Positions 59,181-64,000 of a DNA stretch of 64,000 bases are shown in pieces (within the stretch, counting starts at the first letter, position 1; each line of letters starts with the position of its first letter). Origin of the DNA: CAZIRF01 sp964541755 (GTDB taxonomy: Bacteria > Spirochaetota > Spirochaetia > Treponematales > Breznakiellaceae); the NCBI GenBank assembly GCA_964541755.1, contig CAZIRF010000006.1, positions 35,064 through 99,063 on the forward strand, given 5' to 3'. The notes below the pieces were generated by a model. That model saw only the letters and a list, made by a program, of their open reading frames with translations. It was not told where the DNA came from and did not search any database. Position numbers and translations under genes: made by a program.

Positions 59181-59593
59181 TACTGGGGACCGGCATCGAC
59201 ATCGTTCATGTAAAACGCCTTGAAACCTGGGGCGAAAAAATATGTGCGCGTTGGTTTCACCCGGCCGAGTATGAGGCCGCCTGCAGTCGCGGCACGGGCA
59301 AGGCCCTCTCGTTGGCAGCCCGCTTCGCCGCCAAGGAGGCCTTTGGCAAGGCCTTGGGAACTGGGCTTTCGGGGATGAATTTGCGGGATATCGAAGTTGC
59401 CAACAGCGACAGCGGGAAGCCCGTTATGGTATTGCACGGAACGGCCCGGGAAGCCCTCTCCCGCGTCGTGGCGGGGGAGCCCTTTGCGCTTAATAACGGG
59501 CGGGAGGCCGATGGATTGCGTGTCCACCTCTCCCTTACCCACGATGAGGGAAACGCGGTCGCCATGGTAATCATTGAAAAGTGTGAGGTCTGA
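59177..59593 (+). CDS. acpS: Holo-acyl-carrier-protein synthase
   Basis: 138 residues from a GTG (GAGGAG just before). Moves 4-phosphopantetheine from CoA to acyl-carrier protein. Motifs ILGTGIDIVHVKRLE and RFAAKEAFGKALGTGLSGM (Mg site) and a tail HLSLTHDEGNAVAMVII are all present. Overlaps the YbbR gene by four bases. Confidence 0.93.
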   Translation: MILGTGIDIVHVKRLETWGEKICARWFHPAEYEAACSRGTGKALSLAARFAAKEAFGKALGTGLSGMNLRDIEVANSDSGKPVMVLHGTAREALSRVVAGEPFALNNGREADGLRVHLSLTHDEGNAVAMVIIEKCEV

Positions 59594-59594
59594 T

Positions 59595-60461
59595 ATGGCA
59601 CGAGTACACGAAGAGCGCGAGCTCAAGCTTACCTACAACTCCAAAGAGGCAACCCGTTGCCCCGTATGTGACACGAGTTTCTATCGCGAGGAACTCCTCT
59701 CCGGTGGGGGGCGTCTCATAGCCGGCCCCCTTACCGACGAGCTCCATCGCCTCTACGAGCCCTCCGCCAAGTACGGCGAGGTTCACCCCCTTGTCTATCA
59801 TCCCACCGTCTGTCCCTCCTGCTGGTTCGCCTCCTGGGACGCCGATTTTACCCATTTGCCGGCAAAGGCCCGCGAGGCGGTTATGGACGACCACGATTCA
59901 CTCGTAAGCGATGTCCAGCAAATCTTTCCCTCGCTGGATTTTTCTTCGCGCAGAACCCTCGTCGAAGGGACTGCCGCAACCTACCTTGCCCTGCGTTGTT
60001 ACTCATTTTACCCCAAGGATTTCAACCCAACCATCAAGTCGGGTATTACGGCCTTGCGTTGCGGCTGGCTCTTCGATGAGCTGCACAAAAAAGAGTGCGA
60101 TCAGCATTATGATTGGCTCGCCATTCTCTTCAAGAAGAAGGCCCTCTTTTTCTATCATGAGGCGGTTCTCAAGGAGCAGTCCGGAGCCGAACCCATTGCG
60201 AGCTTGCGCAATTTTGGCCCCGATACCGATAAAAATTTTGGCTATGAGGGTGTCGTCTACCTTACTTCCCTGCTTGAATTCAAATATGGTCCGCGGGAGG
60301 ATGCCGAAAAACGTCTTGCTGCCGTAGGCGAGGCCAAGCGCTCCATTGCAAAGCTCTTCGGTTTGGGCAAGTCCTCCCGCAACAAGCCCGGCCCCCTCCT
60401 CGAAATTGCCCGAGATCTCTACGATTCGTTCAACAAGGAACTCAACGAGAACGATGACTGA
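59595..60461 (+). CDS. DUF2225-family protein
   Basis: 288 residues. Two CxxC pairs at the front (TRCPVCDTSFY; TVCPSCWFASW) suggest a zinc-binding site, followed by a long helical region with TPR-like pairs (about 110-285, e.g. KSGITALRCGWLFDELHKKE). DUF2225 is spread through spirochaetes and Firmicutes and has no known reaction. It lies one base after acpS and overlaps truA by eight bases. GAGGT precedes the ATG. Confidence 0.85.
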   Translation: MARVHEERELKLTYNSKEATRCPVCDTSFYREELLSGGGRLIAGPLTDELHRLYEPSAKYGEVHPLVYHPTVCPSCWFASWDADFTHLPAKAREAVMDDHDSLVSDVQQIFPSLDFSSRRTLVEGTAATYLALRCYSFYPKDFNPTIKSGITALRCGWLFDELHKKECDQHYDWLAILFKKKALFFYHEAVLKEQSGAEPIASLRNFGPDTDKNFGYEGVVYLTSLLEFKYGPREDAEKRLAAVGEAKRSIAKLFGLGKSSRNKPGPLLEIARDLYDSFNKELNENDD

Positions 60462-61230
60462 AGAGCGCACTATCAAACTACTCATTTCCTACGACGGCAG
60501 CGATTTTTCCGGCTGGCAGCGCCAGGAGGGTTCTCGTTCCGTACAGGGCGACCTCGAAAAGGCCCTCCAAAAGATACACAAACACCCGGTAAGCCTGCAC
60601 GGATCCGGGCGTACCGATGCCGGGGTTCACGCTAGCGGCCAAGTCGCCCACTTTGTCAGCGACATAGCCTCGATGGACGCCTGTCGCTTTGTTCCCGCCC
60701 TCAACGCGCTTCTGCCGCAGGATGTACGGGTGCTTGACGCGAGCGAGGCTCCCGAAGGGTTTCACGCCCGCTATGATGCGAAGAGCCGCCTCTACCGCTA
60801 TTTCATCGTCGTGAATCGTCCTGCCGCCGCCCATGAGCTTCGATATGCCTGGCAGATCTGGCACGAAGTGGATCTCGATCGGCTCAATGAACTGGCCTCC
60901 TGCCTCAAGGGAGAAATGGACTGCAGCCTCTTTGCCTGTGCCCGCGATCAGAGCCGTTCCCGGCGTCGGTATATTCATCATTCACGCTTTGTGCAGGAGG
61001 GCCGCCAGCTCGTCTACGAGATTGAAGCGAATGCCTTCCTCCTTCGCATGGTCCGCTCGGTGGTGGGTACGCTCATTCACGCTGCCTATCAGGGGGAAAC
61101 CCGTGAATCCTTCGCTTCGCGCATCGCCTCCTGCGACCGCAAGCGGGCTGGGCCCACCGCTCCGGCAAAGGGGCTCTTTCTCTGGCACATTTCATACTAC
61201 GGCGAAGGGGGCTACTCGTGGCGCACATGA
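60454..61230 (+). CDS. truA: tRNA pseudouridine(38-40) synthase
   Basis: 258 residues. Makes pseudouridine at 38-40 in the anticodon arm. Begins LLISYDGSDFSGWQRQEGSRSVQGDLEKAL; catalytic Asp in SGRTDAGVHASGQVAHF; then FHARYDAKSRLYRYFI and NAFLLRMVRSVVGTLI near the end. All typical. The start overlaps the DUF2225 stop, and its stop overlaps the next gene's GTG. Confidence 0.95.
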   Translation: MTEERTIKLLISYDGSDFSGWQRQEGSRSVQGDLEKALQKIHKHPVSLHGSGRTDAGVHASGQVAHFVSDIASMDACRFVPALNALLPQDVRVLDASEAPEGFHARYDAKSRLYRYFIVVNRPAAAHELRYAWQIWHEVDLDRLNELASCLKGEMDCSLFACARDQSRSRRRYIHHSRFVQEGRQLVYEIEANAFLLRMVRSVVGTLIHAAYQGETRESFASRIASCDRKRAGPTAPAKGLFLWHISYYGEGGYSWRT

Positions 61231-62165
61231 TTACACGGTTCATCGGCATCCGCTTTTCGTTTTTTATACTGATAGTCCTCTGCGCACTCCCTCTGCCGCT
61301 TGCGGCGGCGGGGAAGGGCGAGGGGGCCGAAGCGACAGATACTGCCTTCCGGCCCCTCCTTCCGGCCCATTGCGGTCCCTTTCGCCGTATCGTGAGCCTC
61401 TCTCCGGCCCTTACCGAAGCCGTCTTCGCCCTTGATGCCGGCGAGCTCCTCGTGGGCCGCACCGACTGGTGCGATTGGCCCCCCGAGGCCGCCGCCATCC
61501 CCAGTGTGGGGGGCTTTTCGGGGGCGACTATCAGCCTTGAGAGCCTGCGGGCCCTCTCGCCCGATCTCGTCCTCCTCTCCCCGATGATGCACGGGCGTCT
61601 CGTTGCCCCGCTCGAGCGCGCCGGCATCGCCGTGGCCGGCTTCGACCCCGACTCCTTTGCCTCCATTTTCGAAACCCTGGAGGCCCTTGCCCGTCTCCTC
61701 GAGCGCGAGGATGCCGCAACGCGCCTTCTCGGCGAACTCAAAGTCCTGTTGGAATCGGTCCGCCCAGTGTCATCGACGGCTTCCGGGGGGGCGGGGGAGG
61801 GACTGCCACGGGTCTTTTACCTCCTGCAGGATGAGCCCTTCATGACGGCCGGCAGCGGAAACTTCATCGACGAGCTTATAAAAAGTGCCGGCGGGCTCAA
61901 CATCTTCTCCGACATCGACCAAGCCTGGCCCACCGTATCCTTCGAGGCGATACTCCTGCGCAGGCCCACCATCATACTCACCGATACCGCTACGGCCGCC
62001 CGTCTCTTGTCGCCCGAACACCTGGCCCATTCGCCCCTCCCAGCCCTCGAAGCGGTCAAGAGGGGCTCTGTCATCGCCCTCGATCCCGGCGAGCTCTCGC
62101 GCCCCGGCCCGCGGCTCATCGCCTTGGTGCCCACATTGGCCCGGGCCCTGGAGGCCGCTCCTTGA
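61218..62165 (+). CDS. ABC transporter substrate-binding protein (BtuF/FecB type)
   Basis: 315 residues from a GTG with AAGGGGG upstream. Signal peptide about 1-30 (FFILIVLCALPLPLAAA). Two lobes joined by a long helix: FRRIVSLSPALTEAVFALDAG, LVGRTDWCDWPPEAAAIPSVGG and AGGLNIFSDIDQAWPTVSFEAILLRRP match cobalamin/iron-chelate binders. Ligand could be B12, haem or a siderophore. Overlaps truA and its permease by 13 and four bases. Confidence 0.9.
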   Translation: MAHMITRFIGIRFSFFILIVLCALPLPLAAAGKGEGAEATDTAFRPLLPAHCGPFRRIVSLSPALTEAVFALDAGELLVGRTDWCDWPPEAAAIPSVGGFSGATISLESLRALSPDLVLLSPMMHGRLVAPLERAGIAVAGFDPDSFASIFETLEALARLLEREDAATRLLGELKVLLESVRPVSSTASGGAGEGLPRVFYLLQDEPFMTAGSGNFIDELIKSAGGLNIFSDIDQAWPTVSFEAILLRRPTIILTDTATAARLLSPEHLAHSPLPALEAVKRGSVIALDPGELSRPGPRLIALVPTLARALEAAP

Positions 62166-63157
62166 ACCGGTCCCGCGTGCGGTTTTTGACGGTATCGGCT
62201 TTGATCGTATTCTCTTCCCTCCTGCTCGTCGTTCTGTCCTTGGTATCCGGGCCGGCGTACCGCCTTTTTTCAAGCGACCGGGCCCTCTTTGTATCCATAG
62301 TGCTTGAACAGCGTCTGCCCCGCACCGTCCTCGCCTGGACTGCCGGCTTCCTCCTTGCCCTGGCCGGCGCGGCCTTTCAGGGTCTCTTTCGCAACCGCCT
62401 GGCCGACCCCTACATTACCGGGACCTCGTCAGGGGCCGCCTTGGGCGCGGCGATCGCCCTCGTTACCGGCTTTCCCGCCTTGGGGCCCATTCCGGGAACG
62501 GCTATTCTCGCGAGTTTCGGGGCCCTCGCCGTTACTCTGGCTGTTTTCGCCATCGCGCGCGCTGCGGGGAACCCTGCCCCGGTAACGGCCCTCCTCCTTG
62601 CCGGGACGGCCCTCAGTGCCCTCTCCTCGAGCCTCTTGTCCCTCCTTCTCGTTATCCACGACCGCGACCTTCACCGCGTCTACTACTGGATTCTGGGGGG
62701 CTTTTCGTCGGCCTGGTACGAGGATCTCTACTATGTCCTTCCTTTGGCCATCATCGCCCTCGCGTGTCTTCTTCCCATGAGCCGGCCCCTGGACCTTTTG
62801 TCCGGCGGCGAAGACTCTGCCCGGAGCCTGGGGCTTTCAATAACCCGCACCCGGGTAACGGTCCTGGCCGGCACCAGTGTTGCGGTGGCGGCCGCCGTTT
62901 CTGCCGCAGGGGTTATCGGTTTTGTGGGGCTCGTGGCTCCGCACATGGCCCGCCTGCTTGTGGGGCCGCAGCATCGGCGTCTTATGCCGCTTTCGGCCTT
63001 TATGGGGGCCTTCCTAACCCTGGGCGCAGACCTCCTCGCGCGCAGCGTCATGGCCCCCGCGGAACTGCCCCTGGGGATAATCACGAGCCTTGTGGGGGCG
63101 CCCTTCTTCCTGTGGCTCCTCGTGCGCACTGTGCGCGGAGGAAGGGAGGGCCTGTGA
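62162..63157 (+). CDS. ABC transporter permease (BtuC/FecCD type)
   Basis: 331 residues from a TTG in a TTGA overlap. Nine to ten hydrophobic segments; family signatures RLPRTVLAWTAGFLLALAGAAFQGLFRNRLADP and ITGTSSGAALGAAIAL, and GVIGFVGLVAPHMARLLVGPQHRRLMPLSAFMGA near the end, which forms the ATPase contact. Imports the chelate offered by the upstream binding protein. Confidence 0.93.
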   Translation: MNRSRVRFLTVSALIVFSSLLLVVLSLVSGPAYRLFSSDRALFVSIVLEQRLPRTVLAWTAGFLLALAGAAFQGLFRNRLADPYITGTSSGAALGAAIALVTGFPALGPIPGTAILASFGALAVTLAVFAIARAAGNPAPVTALLLAGTALSALSSSLLSLLLVIHDRDLHRVYYWILGGFSSAWYEDLYYVLPLAIIALACLLPMSRPLDLLSGGEDSARSLGLSITRTRVTVLAGTSVAVAAAVSAAGVIGFVGLVAPHMARLLVGPQHRRLMPLSAFMGAFLTLGADLLARSVMAPAELPLGIITSLVGAPFFLWLLVRTVRGGREGL

Positions 63158-63930
63158 AAACAGCAATCTTGGAGGCGGGAGCCATCAGCCTAGCCTGGGG
63201 AACGAGAATGGTTCTCGAGGGATTTTCTGCCCGTTTCGGGTCGGCCAGTCTCTGCGCGGTGTTGGGGGCCAACGGCTCGGGCAAGAGCACCCTGCTGCGT
63301 GCCCTGGCCGGGCTATCAGAACCCTGCGCGGGGGAGGTGCGTCTGGACGGCAAGATCCTCTCGCGCATGCCTGCCCGTGAGCGCGCCCGGCATATCGCCT
63401 GGCTCCCCCAGAATATCCCCGCCGATTGGCCCTTTACCGTTCATGATATCGCCAGTCAGGGCCGTTTCCCGCACTCGGGGGCTTTCCGCCCCCTTTCGCA
63501 CCAAGACCAGGCGGTCGTGGAGGCGGCCCTCGCGCGCTGCGATCTTGCGGATCTCGCACAGCGCCCGGTTACGGAGCTTTCGGGCGGGGAACGTCAGAGG
63601 GCCTGGATTGCCCGCGCCCTTGCACAAGAGGCGGACATACTCCTCCTGGATGAACCCCTCTCGCAGCTGGACATGGCACATCAGAAAGAGATTATGGAAC
63701 TTCTTGCAGGGCTTCGGAACGAGGGGCGGCGTATTGTGATGGCGCTCCATGATGTGAATCTGGCCCTTGCATACTGCGATCGGGCCATCGTCCTCTCGAA
63801 GGGGTGCTCTTGCGGCGACGGGGATCCGGCACAGCTCTTGATGCCTCCTCTCGTACGGGATGCCTGGGGGCTGGATGTTGCGCGCATTCCCGATCCCATA
63901 CGGCCGGGGCGTGATATCATCGTCTGGTGA
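63154..63930 (+). CDS. ABC transporter ATP-binding protein (BtuD/FecE type)
   Basis: 258 residues from a GTG. Walker A LGANGSGKSTLLRALAG, Q-loop IAWLPQNIPADW, signature ELSGGERQRAWIARALAQ, Walker B ADILLLDEPLSQLD and switch His in MALHDVNLALAY. Completes a three-gene import system with the two genes before it; any TonB receptor lies outside the window. The last 70 bases of the window show nothing. Confidence 0.95.
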   Translation: MKTAILEAGAISLAWGTRMVLEGFSARFGSASLCAVLGANGSGKSTLLRALAGLSEPCAGEVRLDGKILSRMPARERARHIAWLPQNIPADWPFTVHDIASQGRFPHSGAFRPLSHQDQAVVEAALARCDLADLAQRPVTELSGGERQRAWIARALAQEADILLLDEPLSQLDMAHQKEIMELLAGLRNEGRRIVMALHDVNLALAYCDRAIVLSKGCSCGDGDPAQLLMPPLVRDAWGLDVARIPDPIRPGRDIIVW

Positions 63931-64000
63931 GGCCGGGATAAAAGTCTTAATTAGTAACCAGAAGCCTGCAGGTGGCGAAAATTGAGGCAATCCTCCGTAC

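Noticed and set aside
63931..64000. Right edge after the ABC ATPase gene
   Set aside because: No gene, hairpin or promoter that I can support in the last 70 bases.

Overview
The window reads as about 64 kb of chromosome from a fairly GC-rich spirochaete, most likely a Treponema/Spirochaeta-like member of the Spirochaetales. The evidence is a combination of genes: a 29-residue AURKAIP1/COX24-type basic protein, a DUF2225 protein beside acpS and truA, a short omega-like protein beside miaA, a UPF0164-like barrel, a possible FlaA-like exported protein, a bactofilin, many lipoproteins with spirochaete-style lipoboxes, a CdaA/YbbR pair and a 7TMR-DISM chemoreceptor. No rRNA, tRNA, CRISPR array, insertion sequence or prophage was seen. 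Nearly all sequence is coding, and genes commonly overlap by 4 to 20 bases.

Layout. 0.1-11.1 kb (minus strand): two consecutive units linked to the cell surface. One is a MarR-EPS-like regulator, aroB, a BamA-like outer-membrane barrel and an exported protein. The other is a LoaP-type NusG paralogue, a CapD/FlaA1-type sugar dehydratase, a DegT aminotransferase and then, by 4-base overlap, a three-subunit molybdenum hydroxylase. 11.2-14.0 kb: an exported protein and a large acidic SPOR-domain protein. 14.2-17.0 kb: secA, divergent from a lipoprotein gene. 17.0-32.2 kb (plus strand): housekeeping and envelope genes (NAD(P)HX repair, glnS, NUDIX, DUF445, tyrA, bactofilin, TPR, mtaB), then a lipoprotein, a barrel and an M30-like metalloprotease lipoprotein. 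32.2-34.8 kb: a LuxR-type regulator and an AT-richer FlaA-like exported protein. 35-39 kb: DEAD-box helicase and recQ. 39-42.7 kb (minus): homoserine dehydrogenase, a GH130 mannoside phosphorylase behind a LacI-type palindrome, a CmpB-like membrane protein and a lipoprotein. 42.8-52.8 kb: a chemoreceptor with a periplasmic lectin-like domain, a four-gene L-fucose operon and a hybrid histidine kinase. 52.9-63.9 kb (plus): rpoZ-like, miaA, the 29-residue protein, dxs-folP-cdaA-ybbR-acpS, DUF2225, truA and a BtuFCD-like metallophore/cobalamin ABC transporter.

The least ordinary observations are these: the fusion of a LoaP-controlled sugar-nucleotide operon to a molybdenum hydroxylase; a set of promoters whose -10 box lies only 6-9 bases before the start codon, including a back-to-back pair with overlapping -35 boxes between secA and its neighbour; dispersed palindromic intergenic repeats; an exact 30-base duplication at the glnS start; and a weakened epimerase motif in the NAD(P)HX repair protein. 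All functional calls come from reading motifs and context; no database search was made.
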